A DNA stretch of 64,000 nt from Ostrinia nubilalis (taxonomy: Eukaryota > Arthropoda > Insecta > Lepidoptera > Crambidae): NCBI RefSeq assembly GCF_963855985.1, contig NC_087093.1, positions 11,919,001-11,983,000 of the forward strand, given 5' to 3'. The notes below the pieces were generated by a model. It made no database searches. It worked only from the letters and a program-made list of their open reading frames with translations, and was not told the DNA's origin. Shown piece by piece: positions 10,797-20,865 of the stretch; position 1 is the first letter of the stretch; each line of letters starts with the position of its first letter. The position numbers and the translations under genes were made by a program.

Positions 10797-11509
10797 TGTA
10801 GCCGCCAGCGACCACAATAAAAATCGTCATCGAATAGAAACAATGAATGTTTGCAGCCGAAGCCACAAGCAACTTTCAGCACAGAAACACCACATTGGTC
10901 ATCATAATAGAAACAGGAATGTGGCCCTGACAAGAGCCGTTGCATAGCTCTGAGAAGAGCTGTTTTGTGTAACCACTGCACGTCGCACCGTCCCTCGTCA
11001 CAGCACCAGCACCGCTCGCACCACTGTCACCAAGCAGCATCACCAACGCCCACGTGTGGAGCGGCGAGCCGCGTGGGCACGCGCCGCGTCGCGCTCCGGT
11101 GCACACGTGCGTCCTGCGCCGCTGCCCGCCGTCGAAAAGATCGAAGCCGGGCAGTGGGCACTCCAGTCGACACCTCCCCTCGCACTCCGCGCGCGCGCCG
11201 CGCGACAAGGAGGTAGCGTGAGAGCGAGACAGAAGACTCGCGCCGCACACCGAACACTGCGCGAACCCGATGACAGAGAGACATCGTGGGAGCGAGACGA
11301 CAAGAATATAACATCAAACGGCGATTGGTCAAAATGAATGGTTGCTTAGGTAGTCTAGTTGTACATAAGTTTTGTAAATAAATATGGCATTGTTTCGCCA
11401 ATAAATTATTCCCTTCTGAACCAGCAATTGAGTTTTACTTCAACCACCTCTCCTCAACACTGAAAAGTAGGAAGGCTAAACACCACACACCAAACTTAGG
11501 CCTCCTACA
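10797..11509 (+). repeat. 5' LTR of the Gypsy element (713 bp)
   Basis: TGTAGCCGCCAGCG to GGCCTCCTACA. A GC-rich middle holds many chance ORFs on both strands, all of which are repeated at the same place in the 3' LTR and are not genes. AATAAA occurs twice near the 3' end (around 11377 and 11400), as expected for the R region. Confidence 0.95.
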
Positions 11510-11510
11510 G

Positions 11511-11526
11511 TGGTGACCCCGTCTGA
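11511..11526 (+). other. Primer-binding site of the Gypsy element
   Basis: TGGTGACCCCGTCTGA begins one base after the 5' LTR. TGG pairs with the CCA end of a tRNA, the normal arrangement for minus-strand priming. I did not assign the tRNA. Confidence 0.7.
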
Positions 11527-11535
11527 AAACTGAAC

Positions 11536-12417
11536 ATGGAAGAACAACAAGCAACAACGGCGCAAGAAGTATCGGGCATTGCATTGTCCATGCGTGTCCC
11601 ACCGTTTTGGCGCGACAGACCTCGGCTCTGGTTCATCGCTTTCGAAGCAGCAACCAACGACCTGAAGAGGAGCGAAGCCCAGCGAGCACAAATGGTCATC
11701 GCGCAACTCGAGAAGGAAGACATCGAGCAAGTCTGCGACCTGCTGTACGACCCGCCCGCAGAAAACCAGTACACAGTACTGAAGGAGCGACTGGTGTCCG
11801 TGTACGAAGAGTCCGACGGCCGCCAACTGCAGAAACTCCTGTCCGACATGGAACTCGGCGACCAGCGACCCAGCCAACTACTACGCCGCATGCGGACACT
11901 CGCCCGCAACAAGGTTCCGGACAACACGCTGAGGCTGATGTGGATGAACTTGCTGCCACCTCACGTCCGCTCCGTACTCGTTGTCAGCGACACCATCAGC
12001 AAGGACACAGCGCTGGACGAACTGTCAAAACTCGCCGACAAGATGATCGAGCAATCTCATCAAGTCTCTGCAGTCTCCGCTGCCGCCCACGCACCGCCGC
12101 TACGCCAGCAAGACCAACATGTCGACATGCATTTTCTCGTCGAGGAAGTAAGAAAATTACAAATCGAAGTTGCAGAATTAAGAGCCTACAACTACAGCAG
12201 AGATAATTACAACAACCCACGATCGCGCTACCAACAATACCATCACTCCCGCGGCAGACAAGGAAAGCAGACATCGCCCTCTCGCTCGCACAGCCCGTAC
12301 CCGCGTGAGCGAGATAGCACGCCTTCACCGTACTGCTATTACCACCGCAAGTTCGGCAAAAATGCAAGAAAATGCACATCGCCGTGCAGTTTTGTCAACG
12401 AGAAAACGGAAAACTAA
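11536..12417 (+). CDS. gag: Gag polyprotein of the Gypsy element
   Basis: A 293-codon ORF starting 26 bp past the LTR. Gag forms the virus-like particle and packages element RNA. The N-terminal half is a helical capsid-like region (PPFWRDRPRLWFIAFE near residues 22-37). The C-terminal part is basic and rich in Ser, Arg and Tyr, ending with a zinc-knuckle variant CYYHRKFGKNARKCTSPCSF (C-x2-H-x9-C-x3-C), a form often seen in arthropod and flatworm Gypsy elements in place of CCHC. The frame is intact. It overlaps pol, which lies in the -1 frame. A-runs in the overlap, such as AGA AAA TGC at 12367-12375, would allow a single-tRNA slip, but no classic heptamer is present. Confidence 0.92.
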   Translation: MEEQQATTAQEVSGIALSMRVPPFWRDRPRLWFIAFEAATNDLKRSEAQRAQMVIAQLEKEDIEQVCDLLYDPPAENQYTVLKERLVSVYEESDGRQLQKLLSDMELGDQRPSQLLRRMRTLARNKVPDNTLRLMWMNLLPPHVRSVLVVSDTISKDTALDELSKLADKMIEQSHQVSAVSAAAHAPPLRQQDQHVDMHFLVEEVRKLQIEVAELRAYNYSRDNYNNPRSRYQQYHHSRGRQGKQTSPSRSHSPYPRERDSTPSPYCYYHRKFGKNARKCTSPCSFVNEKTEN

Positions 12418-15400
12418 AACAAACGTTGGCTGAGGCGGAATCCAACGTAGCAAACAAGTCTTACCGCCTATTCGTCACCGACAAAAACTCAAGATTATCA
12501 TTCCTGATCGACACCGGCGCTAACATCTCAGTCATACCAAAGAAGAAGGGATCGTGTGGTAAACCATTGCCATTCAATCTCTACGCTGCAAATAACACCA
12601 TCATCCCTACCTACGGAGAGAAGACACTAGAACTCGACCTCAACCTTCGAAGACCATACAAGTGGAAGTTCATCGTAGCCGCAGTAAGCAAGCCTATAAT
12701 AGGGGCCGACTTCCTCAAACATCACAACTTGTTAGTTGATTTAAAGAATCAACGACTCATCGACAATACCACGAAGCTACAAACCAACACGGCAAGATCA
12801 TTCAACAACACGCCAACAATTCGCAGCATCGATGTACGACAGTCATACCACGACATACTCGCTGAATACCCGGGTACCACTCGGTTAACATCAATGAAAC
12901 TCAACGCGAAGCACAACGTCGAACATTTCATCGAAACAACTGGCCCGCCACTCCACTGCCGCCCCCGACCGATCCCGCCGCACCGCTACAATCAAGTCAA
13001 AAAGGAGTTTGAAAACATGATGCAACAAGGCCTCTGCAGACCAAGCAAGAGCCCGTGGTCAAGCCCTCTTCACATAGTACCAAAGAAAAACGGAGATCTA
13101 CGAGTCTGTGGCGACTATCGACGGCTCAACAACATCACTAAACCGGACCGCTACCCGATACCGAGAATAAAGGACTTTACGTATCAGCTACACGGCAAGC
13201 AAGTATTTTCGACACTGGACCTCAACCGAGCCTACCAGCAATTGCCAGTCCAAGAGCAAGACATAGAGAAAACCGCCATCATCACGCCATTTGGGTTATT
13301 TGAGTTCCCGCGAATGTGTCCGGGTCTCAAGAACGCAGGCCAAACCTTCCAACGCTTCATACACGAAGTACTACGAGACCTCGATTTCGTGTATCCGTTC
13401 GTTGACGACCTCCTCCTGGCTTCAACCGACGAGCCAACGCACCGCCAACACCTGCGCATCGTCCTACAACGCCTGGAAGAATACGGCATCACAATAAACC
13501 CGGCCAAGTGTGTGTTTGGCCAGCCCGAAGTAACTTTTCTCGGTTACACAGTCACCAAAGACGGTATCAAACCACCGAAAGAAAAGGTCAAGATTATCAC
13601 CGAGTACCCTCAACCGAAAACTATCGAAGAGCTCCGACGTTTTCTCGGTATGATAAATTACTACCGAGATAACATCCCTAACGCCGCAATAGTTCAAGCA
13701 CCACTACACGCATTCCTACACAAAACTAAAAAACACGACAAAACTGAAATACAATGGACCGAGCAATCAACGCAAGCCTTCGAAAACTGCAAGAAATGTA
13801 TTGAAGACGCCACCTACCTCGCTCACCCGCATCACTCCGTCCCGCTCGCACTAATGTGTGACGCGTCAAACACATGTGCCGGCGCCGTACTACAACAACT
13901 CGTAGACAACAAGTGGCAAGCTCTCGGTTACTACTCGAAGAAATTCACACCTGCGCAACAAAAGTATTCTACCTTCGACCGAGAACTTCAAGCAATATAC
14001 ATGGCAGTCAAACACTTCAGAAAAATCATAGAAGGCCGAGAAACAATCATCTTCACCGATCACAAACCGCTCACCTACTCAATGCAGAAGATATCGACCG
14101 ACAACGAAATACCACGCCGAACAAGACAACTCTTATTCATTAGTGAATTTACTAGTGACATAAGACACATCAGTGGTCAAGACAACGTCATAGCAGACGC
14201 CTTATCTCGCCTAGAAGCCATCAGCTGTCCGACTACGATCGACTACGACGCGCTCGCTCACGCGCAAGAGAGAGATAGCGCTATACAAGCGCTGCTACGA
14301 CAGTCGAACATTGCCTTGAAGCAAATATCGCTACCGGATACGACTACAAAGCAAATATACTGCGAAACATCAACACAAACAGCACGCCCATACCTAACTG
14401 AAGAGTTTAGAATAATCGCGTTCAATGCGATTCATGGACTCAGTCATCCCGGCGTAAGAACCACGAGAAAACTCATACAGAAGAGGTACTTTTGGCCATC
14501 AATGAACACTGACATAAAGAAATGGGTTCAAACATGCATCGGTTGTCAGCGCGCGAAGATTCAAAAACACACTAACAGCCCACTTACGTCATTCCCCGCA
14601 TCGCCACGCTTCGAGCACCTTCATGTTGACATCGTTGGCCCGCTGAAGACTTCACCCCAAGGTCAACGCTACGTGTTAACAATGATCGACCGTGCTACAC
14701 GATGGCCAGAAGCACACGCAATACAAGAGATCACCGCTGAAATAATTGCTAAGATTATTTATGAACAATGGATTGCAAGATTTGGATGCCCGACACGAAT
14801 AACTACCGACCAAGGCCGACAATTCGAATGTCACCTGTTCGGAGAGCTCACCAAGCTGTTTGGCATCACGAAGATTCGCACCACGCCCTACCATCCCCAG
14901 AGCAACGGCATCGTCGAACGTTGGCATCGATGCATGAAGACCGCACTTCGAGCTCGCCTATCAACCACCAACTGGGTCGAAGAACTACCAACAATCCTCC
15001 TTGGACTCCGTGCAGCCGTCAGGACCGACGACAGTGTGAGTGCAGCTGAACTCACGCTTGGGCACAACTTACGGCTACCAGGCGATTTCTTCGTCCCATC
15101 AATCGCGAACGACTCCATGGGTTACACCTATGTCGAGAAGCTACGAGCCACTATCAACAAACTACGACCGACGCCAACGAGTTCGCATGGAAGCACTCGT
15201 TCAATCTTCGTGCACCCAGACCTGAAATCGTGCAAACAAGTTTTTGTACGAGTCGACGCCGTGAAAAAACCGCTACAGCCACCCTACGACGGACCCTACA
15301 CCGTGCTTCGAAGAAACGACAAGCATTTCACACTACAGTTACCTGCAAGAGAAGCCACGATTTCGATCGATCGATTGAAACCGGCCTACACTATGAACAC

Positions 15401-15596
15401 TGAAGACACCGCACTCGCCGCTCCCGCTCAGCAACCGGCTCCCGCCGACGACAACGATGCGCCCGACGCGCGCCAGCCCGCGCGGAGCGAGCGCGACGCT
15501 CGCGCCGCCCCCGCCGCCCGCCAGCCCGAGCGCGACCCTGCCCCCCGCACGACGCGAGCAGGGCGAGTCATCAAGCTGCCGGTACGCTTCGCTTGA
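12372..15596 (+). CDS. pol: Pol polyprotein of the Gypsy element (PR-RT-RH-IN)
   Basis: The frame is open from 12318 to 15596; its first Met is at 12372 (1074 codons from there), but it is more likely entered by -1 frameshifting from gag. Domains in order: aspartic protease with DTGANISVIP (Asp at residue 47); reverse transcriptase with FVDD at residues 343-346 (13398-13409); RNase H with CDAS, FDREL and FTDHKPL; integrase with an HHCC finger (H...H then CIGC) and the D, D, E positions in HVDIVGPL, TTDQGRQF and HPQSNGIVERW; then a GPY/F-type module (PPYDGPYTVLRR). All key residues are present and no stop or frameshift was seen, so the copy could be active. The last 60 residues are rich in Ala, Pro and Arg. 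Stop TGA lies next to the purine tract. Confidence 0.96.
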   Translation: MHIAVQFCQRENGKLKQTLAEAESNVANKSYRLFVTDKNSRLSFLIDTGANISVIPKKKGSCGKPLPFNLYAANNTIIPTYGEKTLELDLNLRRPYKWKFIVAAVSKPIIGADFLKHHNLLVDLKNQRLIDNTTKLQTNTARSFNNTPTIRSIDVRQSYHDILAEYPGTTRLTSMKLNAKHNVEHFIETTGPPLHCRPRPIPPHRYNQVKKEFENMMQQGLCRPSKSPWSSPLHIVPKKNGDLRVCGDYRRLNNITKPDRYPIPRIKDFTYQLHGKQVFSTLDLNRAYQQLPVQEQDIEKTAIITPFGLFEFPRMCPGLKNAGQTFQRFIHEVLRDLDFVYPFVDDLLLASTDEPTHRQHLRIVLQRLEEYGITINPAKCVFGQPEVTFLGYTVTKDGIKPPKEKVKIITEYPQPKTIEELRRFLGMINYYRDNIPNAAIVQAPLHAFLHKTKKHDKTEIQWTEQSTQAFENCKKCIEDATYLAHPHHSVPLALMCDASNTCAGAVLQQLVDNKWQALGYYSKKFTPAQQKYSTFDRELQAIYMAVKHFRKIIEGRETIIFTDHKPLTYSMQKISTDNEIPRRTRQLLFISEFTSDIRHISGQDNVIADALSRLEAISCPTTIDYDALAHAQERDSAIQALLRQSNIALKQISLPDTTTKQIYCETSTQTARPYLTEEFRIIAFNAIHGLSHPGVRTTRKLIQKRYFWPSMNTDIKKWVQTCIGCQRAKIQKHTNSPLTSFPASPRFEHLHVDIVGPLKTSPQGQRYVLTMIDRATRWPEAHAIQEITAEIIAKIIYEQWIARFGCPTRITTDQGRQFECHLFGELTKLFGITKIRTTPYHPQSNGIVERWHRCMKTALRARLSTTNWVEELPTILLGLRAAVRTDDSVSAAELTLGHNLRLPGDFFVPSIANDSMGYTYVEKLRATINKLRPTPTSSHGSTRSIFVHPDLKSCKQVFVRVDAVKKPLQPPYDGPYTVLRRNDKHFTLQLPAREATISIDRLKPAYTMNTEDTALAAPAQQPAPADDNDAPDARQPARSERDARAAPAARQPERDPAPRTTRAGRVIKLPVRFA

Positions 15597-15606
15597 GGGG
15601 GAGTAC
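15593..15606 (+). other. Polypurine tract of the Gypsy element
   Basis: TTGAGGGGGAGTAC lies directly before the 3' LTR, overlapping the pol stop codon. It is the expected primer site for plus-strand DNA synthesis. Confidence 0.75.
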
Positions 15607-16224
15607 TGTAGCCGCCAGCGACCACAATAAAAATCGTCATCGAATAGAAACAATGAATGTTTGCAGCCGAAGCCACAAGCAACTTTCAGCACAGAAACAC
15701 CACATTGGTCATCATAATAGAAACAGGAATGTGGCCCTGACAAGAGCCGTTGCATAGCTCTGAGAAGAGCTGTTTTGTGTAACCACTGCACGTCGCACCG
15801 TCCCTCGTCACAGCACCAGCACCGCTCGCACCACTGTCACCAAGCAGCATCACCAACGCCCACGTGTGGAGCGGCGAGCCGCGTGGGCACGCGCCGCGTC
15901 GCGCTCCGGTGCACACGTGCGTCCTGCGCCGCTGCCCGCCGTCGAAAAGATCGAAGCCGGGCAGTGGGCACTCCAGTCGACACCTCCCCTCGCACTCCGC
16001 GCGCGCGCCGCGCGACAAGGAGGTAGCGTGAGAGCGAGACAGAAGACTCGCGCCGCACACCGAACACTGCGCGAACCCGATGACAGAGAGACATCGTGGG
16101 AGCGAGACGACAAGAATATAACATCAAACGGCGATTGGTCAAAATGAATGGTTGCTTAGGTAGTCTAGTTGTACATAAGTTTTGTAAATAAATATGGCAT
16201 TGTTTCGCCAATTTCGCCAATAAA

Positions 16225-16731
16225 TACAAAACCTGCATCCGTCCAGTGTTGACTTACGCCAGTCCGGTGTTTGCTCACACTTCCTGCACAGACCTTAAGA
16301 AATTCCAGACCCTCCAAAACAAATTCTTACGCCGAGCCGCGGACGCCCCGTGGTTCGTGCGTAATACGAATCTCCATAGAGATTTCGAGATCCCATCGAT
16401 TGATCACTTTATGAAAGAAGCCTCTCGCCGCTACTTTGATAAAGCGATCAACCACAAGAACCCTCTTATCGTTAGCGCCGCCACGTATACACCCCAGAAA
16501 GATGTCGCTGCCCAATACCGACGACCTAGGCATGTCCTAGACGACCCGGACGATCCTATTACCGAATTTCTGAACACAGACATCACTGCCTTAAGCATGC
16601 CAACTACTCCACAACACAGTAGCTCGTTACACCGTACTCGCCGGCGAGGACGAGGCCCTGCTTTCCATTTCGGACGGTACAGACATGTACCGGGCCGGTT
16701 CTCCCCTATCCGTCCCCCGGACACGGCCTGA
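16225..16731 (+). pseudogene. C-terminal fragment of a Jockey-clade LINE reverse transcriptase
   Basis: The frame enters at the 5' truncation point (Y-K-T-C-I-R-P-V-L-T-Y-A-S-P) and stops with TGA at 16729-16731, about 168 codons. RPVLTYASPVFAHTSC and LQTLQNKFLRRAADAPWFVRN-like sequence (here FQTLQNKFLRRAADAPWFVR) are typical of the region after the RT palm in Jockey-type LINE ORF2. The endonuclease and RT catalytic motifs are missing, so it cannot be functional alone. The tail after residue 120 is rich in Arg, Pro and Ser. An internal start called at 16246 is really GTG inside this frame. Confidence 0.85.
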
Positions 16732-17078
16732 GCCGAGGTCCGAGCCTACCGTGGCGCCCTCAGGCCGCGTCCGTAGTCCCCTCGATCGGGCCCACTAGAG
16801 TGAGCCCGCCGTAGGCTGGACTTTGGTCCAACACCGCGGTGGGCAACCCTCTAGTTGGGTTCGCCACTGATCGGGCGCCTTATGCGCTCGATACGGCCCG
16901 ATCGCGAACGTCGGTCTGCGACCGACGCGGACGAGCCTGGGCTTCGCTTTGCGAAGCCCACACTCGGCCTCGTCGGCACGCGCACCGACGATCGCCAAAC
17001 GGCTAGAGTACCTTCTGTACTCGCCACTCTGCCCGGTGAAGCTGGAAAAGCTCCTCAAGCTACCAGCGCGCGTCCCTT

Positions 17079-17113
<35 letters not shown>
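16226..17113 (+). mobile_element. 5'-truncated Jockey-like LINE with poly(A), nested in the Gypsy 3' LTR
   Basis: An 888-bp insertion with the C-terminal part of a reverse-transcriptase ORF, about 350 bp of GC-rich 3' UTR and an uninterrupted run of 34 A (17080-17113). TAAAT is repeated on each side (16221-16225 and 17114-17118). A poly(A) of this length with no interruption points to a very recent insertion. Confidence 0.93.
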
Positions 17114-17115
<2 letters not shown>

Positions 17116-17225
17116 AATTATTCCCTTCTGAACCAGCAATTGAGTTTTACTTCAACCACCTCTCCTCAACACTGAAAAGTAGGAAGGCTAAACACCACAC
17201 ACCAAACTTAGGCCTCCTACAAGCG

Positions 17226-20171
17226 TATAGAGCGGTTAAAACCCACCGCTTATAATCTCGAAGGAGGAATAATCCATAAAGTAAGTAGGTATTTTTATTG
17301 CATCTTTAGAATATCCAATGTCTGTACAACAATAAGAATGCAAGGTTGACTGGAGATAATATTTATTTTGCGACACATTTGATCCTCATAAGTTTTCTTT
17401 TCTCTTTCTGGGACACCCCGATATACCTTTAGTTGAGATTATTTTCATGGAAAACGGTCACGAAATTAAAAATGAGCCAAAAATATTTCCTTGATTTATC
17501 TTTATTCTTTCTACTAGCGGTCTTAGGGACGTGTACGTGTTAATTCACCATTCCAGTGCAGCATTTAACAAATTCTAAAAAAAAAACAATATATTGTAGA
17601 CTCGTTCGTTTTGAGTTTATTCTCATAGTTACCCATAACTTTTGAAGTGGTTAATACAACTCTACATAAATACCACCGTTTTTCCGCCAAATGAAGACGT
17701 CACAAAGAATAATAAGGCGTTTAAGATATAGATGGGTGCTCACAATGGGGGCTCTCACACGTCAAATTTCACGTTCTGAATGCCCCGGAATCTTTACAAA
17801 TAGTTGGCTGAGCTTAATTCGATGGAAATCCATTCGGCTCCGCATACCGAGAACTCGGTGATTGTGAGAACTTAGTGAGTCGAAGACTGATTTAATTGAG
17901 CCCTCGATTATACGTAAGACGATTGATGGGGAGTTCTTTATTAGGTTCCAATATGAGGTAGCACGTGGAGTGTAAACGTATGATGTGGAGTGCATAGTGT
18001 GGTGTTCACCTTAAAAAGGAAAGAAAAGATGTGATTATATTACTAACAAATTCGAATGTATCGTTTCAACAAATAAGCATGTTTTCTTTTTGTCTTTATT
18101 TCTATTAGCAAACTCCTTATGTATTTTGCAATACCTACTCACGTAGTTATTCATAGGTACATCATTTTTATCTGAAATCCAATGTGTTGCGGTTGCAGGT
18201 GAAATGTTTTAATGATAACATTTTTATTTTCTTTCAAAGTTTTATCATTCTCAGTAGTAGTAGGTACCTAGTATCTTTATTTACCTAATTAGATTTGGCT
18301 CATTGGGTAGGTCCATTTAAATAGACTACATTAGTACATTAATAGGTTCCTTTAAAATCCAACTGAAAAGATCGTTATGTAAATATGTTTTTAGCTTAAA
18401 ATTTGTAGCTCTAAAATACTTTGTGCCACTCCAACGTTGGTAGCAAAATAGTAACTGAATATTTTTATTCAAATGTAAACAACATACTTAAGTTCTCTTC
18501 AAAGTAACAAGCACTTGAACGCTCGAACAGACACTAAGTACTACTAATTAAAACAAAGACTAGGGCTTTTGACGTGAGTGCTCCAATGATGGCTAACTCA
18601 TGTAAGCGGGAAATGTTTTAAAAATTTGGATTTTATTTAGAATTTCACCATCGCTGCATCGCAACACGCTCTCTGTACGGTATTTCACCTTTGTCATGGT
18701 CTAACTATAAAAGAGAGTAGGAATGTGCCTACGTCTTAGAGGTCTTGGGTTCGATTCCTAGGTGAGCCATTTGTAAATGATGTAAAATCACTTTGCATAC
18801 GTATTTGTTGTTGATTCTAAAATAATAAAATTATCTTGCTTAGTTTATTCGTCGTATAGGCTGCTAAGTATATCCTGGAACACTTCTATAATTCGTACCA
18901 TATTAAAGATATCGGTATCTACTATGGGTAAAACTTAAGTTATTCCTGATATCTTTTCAAGTATTTTTTTTATTATAACCATGGCGCGGATGATCTTGAT
19001 CTGCATCTCACCTGATAGAAAGTACCTTAAAATCAGGTCGAGGGGTAAAGTAACTACTTACTTAAGTATAGAAATTACAGTATGACCAACACTGGTGCTC
19101 GCACATTAGAAACGAGATACGTTCGCAGTAAATAAAGCTGAAAATTAGCTTGGGCTCTTTTGTGTCGGTTTTAGGGAACGAAACAGGATATTGTACGTAC
19201 GCTGTACGCTGTCTGCCAACTTTATGAAATACGTCCGGTTTCGCTTTGTTATTGTGTTACAGTTTCGTATATTAAGCTGTATGTGTAGCTTTGGGTAGGG
19301 TGGAAATTAAAAATATGAAAACATTGTAGATGTAAAGATATTTGGTTTCAGATCGCCACAGACCTGACCCCCAGATACAAGTATCATTGTGATAGAAGTA
19401 AATTAAATTAAAACATTAGGTAAACTTAATGTAAAGATTTATTGATCGAATCGGACTTGTCTTAAGTCAAAAAGGCTATTACATAGATAAAATACTTTAA
19501 TATAGCTGCAAAATACTTAACTCATTGTGACTTTTTGTTACATTTTCACGTCTAATCCACATAACCAATCTTAATGAACTTTGGTTTAAAGGGTGACTTT
19601 GTAACTAATACAAAATATCTTATAAGTAAATAGTTGACTTTTACCTGGGCATATACTGACTAAATTGGTTGTAAATGACCTGTATAATATTTTTTACAAG
19701 AATATCACTAGTTACAAGTCACCCTGTATATGAATAAGTACTTAGAAAAAGATAAGAGCTGTGTTTAAAAAAATAGACATAAAATACGTTTTAGATAAAG
19801 CTAAAAGTTATCCCAGTCCTTTGTGGCGTTCTGCTAATGGAACAGGATATTGCGCCGTCTACCAACTTAACGAAGCGTTTTTAGTTTTGTTTTTAATTTA
19901 TTTGTACCACAGGTAGTCCCGCCACCGCTCCTTGTTTTAAAGTTTCAATTTTCATAACGGGAAACAGCTCGTTACTTTCTATTTAGATTTTTCAGAACCT
20001 AGCCTGAATATTTTAATGCTTACACTTAGAGAAAGTAAAACAAACAAGTACTACTAGGTAAAAACTTAAAAATACAATTTAGAGTATTTCTGTAGTTTTG
20101 TGCTTCGTTTAGACATGAATGTTATGAATAACTTTACTTTTCCATCAAAGATCAAATACAAAAATACCTAA
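17226..20171. other. Gene-free AT-rich stretch
   Basis: No convincing exon. At 18747-18760 GGGTTCGATTCCTA resembles a polymerase III B box, preceded by a weak tRNA-like head, probably a decayed SINE. Two distantly similar blocks (about 19160-19260 and 19800-19900, both with GAACAGGATATTG) suggest an old duplication. The 77-codon minus-strand frame at 17762-17995 has no recognisable features. Confidence 0.35.
19589..19729. mobile_element. Short palindromic MITE-like sequence
   Basis: GGGTGACTTTGTAACT at 19591-19606 is the inverted partner of AGTTACAAGTCACCC at 19710-19724, and CTGTATA follows on the right. The 140-bp unit has no coding capacity. No second copy was seen, so its nature as a transposon is inferred from structure alone. 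Confidence 0.5.
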
Positions 20172-20355
20172 TCTATATTATAATAATATCTATGAAAGCG
20201 ATAGGTTTATAGGACTGACTGACTGACTCACTTACTCATCACGAAATCTCTGAAACTACAAGTGTGCTAGGAGTCTCATATTTTGCATGGGGGTTCCTTT
20301 TAGAACGTAGGTGCTCACTAAGACGGGATTTTGCGAAATTCAACGGCCGCTATAG
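20172..20355 (+). mobile_element. Degenerate Helitron copy
   Basis: It starts TCTATATTATAATAATATCT, then GACTGACTGACTGACTCAC. It shares CTCTGAAACTACAAGTGTGC-like, TTTTGCATGGGGGTTCC and GTAGGTGCTCACTAAGAC-like blocks with the inverted copy at 50054-50256. The expected CTAG end is blurred (GGCCGCTATAG|T), so the right border is approximate. Confidence 0.6.
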
Positions 20356-20769
20356 TACAAAAAAAGTACTTATATTAATGGTAGACGTTAAACTTTATTT
20401 GTTAAAAATTGTCATGTTATTATTTGTGCACAAAAAAACGTAGTACGCTACAATAAGGAATTAAAAAACTGAAGATTCTTGCCCCTGTTTTAGAACCCAG
20501 ACTGTTAACAATTCATGATGCATTACAAATTAATCTACCACGAACGCCACGAATCGCGTATAATTTACACGCACTAATCCGTACTTTACAGCGGACCTTA
20601 TCAGGACAGTAATTTATAATGTGTGCTCGGCAAATAGTACACGATACAGTTTCATTACTTATTTTAATAGCCAATAAAGTTCGCCCAATTTATCGCTACT
20701 ATTACGAGTAGGGCGTGTACTGAGACTGGGTAGAGAATGGAATAAAGAGGAGAAGGCTCGCTGGTTTTT

Positions 20770-20855
20770 CATCATCATCATCATCATCTCAGCCATAGGA
20801 CATCCACTGCTGAACATAGGCCTCCCCCAATTCTTTCCATCTTACCCGGTTGGCA
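20770..20855 (-). mobile_element. RTE-type LINE tail with 10-bp target duplication
   Basis: Read on the minus strand it carries the final codons and GAGATGATGATGATGATG tail seen at 59522. The direct repeat GCTGGTTTTT flanks it at 20760-20769 and 20856-20865. That makes this an 86-bp insertion in its own right, one of the shortest clear LINE copies in the window. Confidence 0.85.
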
Positions 20856-20865
20856 GCTGGTTTTT

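Larger units (their letters stand above)
10797..17221 (+). mobile_element. Ty3/Gypsy LTR retrotransposon, nearly intact
   Basis: It is bounded by LTRs starting TGTAG and ending CTACA, with the 4-bp target duplication AGCG at 10793-10796 and 17222-17225. Order: 5' LTR, primer-binding site, gag, pol (protease, RT, RNase H, integrase), purine tract, 3' LTR. There is no env-like gene after pol. The internal part is rich in C and G compared with the flanks. The two LTRs appear identical where compared, so insertion was recent. The 3' LTR is longer only because a LINE has inserted in it. Confidence 0.96.
15607..17221 (+). repeat. 3' LTR of the Gypsy element, interrupted by a LINE
   Basis: It begins TGTAGCCGCCAGCG and ends CTCCTACA like the 5' LTR, but measures 1615 bp against 713. 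The extra 902 bp are explained exactly by an 888-bp LINE (16226-17113), a 5-bp target duplication TAAAT, and a 9-bp repeat TTTCGCCAA just before it (16203-16220). The insertion separates most of the LTR from its last 100 bp at the AATAAA. Confidence 0.93.

Noticed and set aside
10876..11401. Several 83-124 codon ORFs on both strands (also at 15686-16238)
   Set aside because: They lie within the Gypsy LTRs and occur identically at the same offset in both LTRs; GC-rich DNA without stops gives open frames by chance.
16855..17175. A 106-codon ORF with a run of Lys
   Set aside because: It reads through the LINE 3' UTR and its poly(A) tail.
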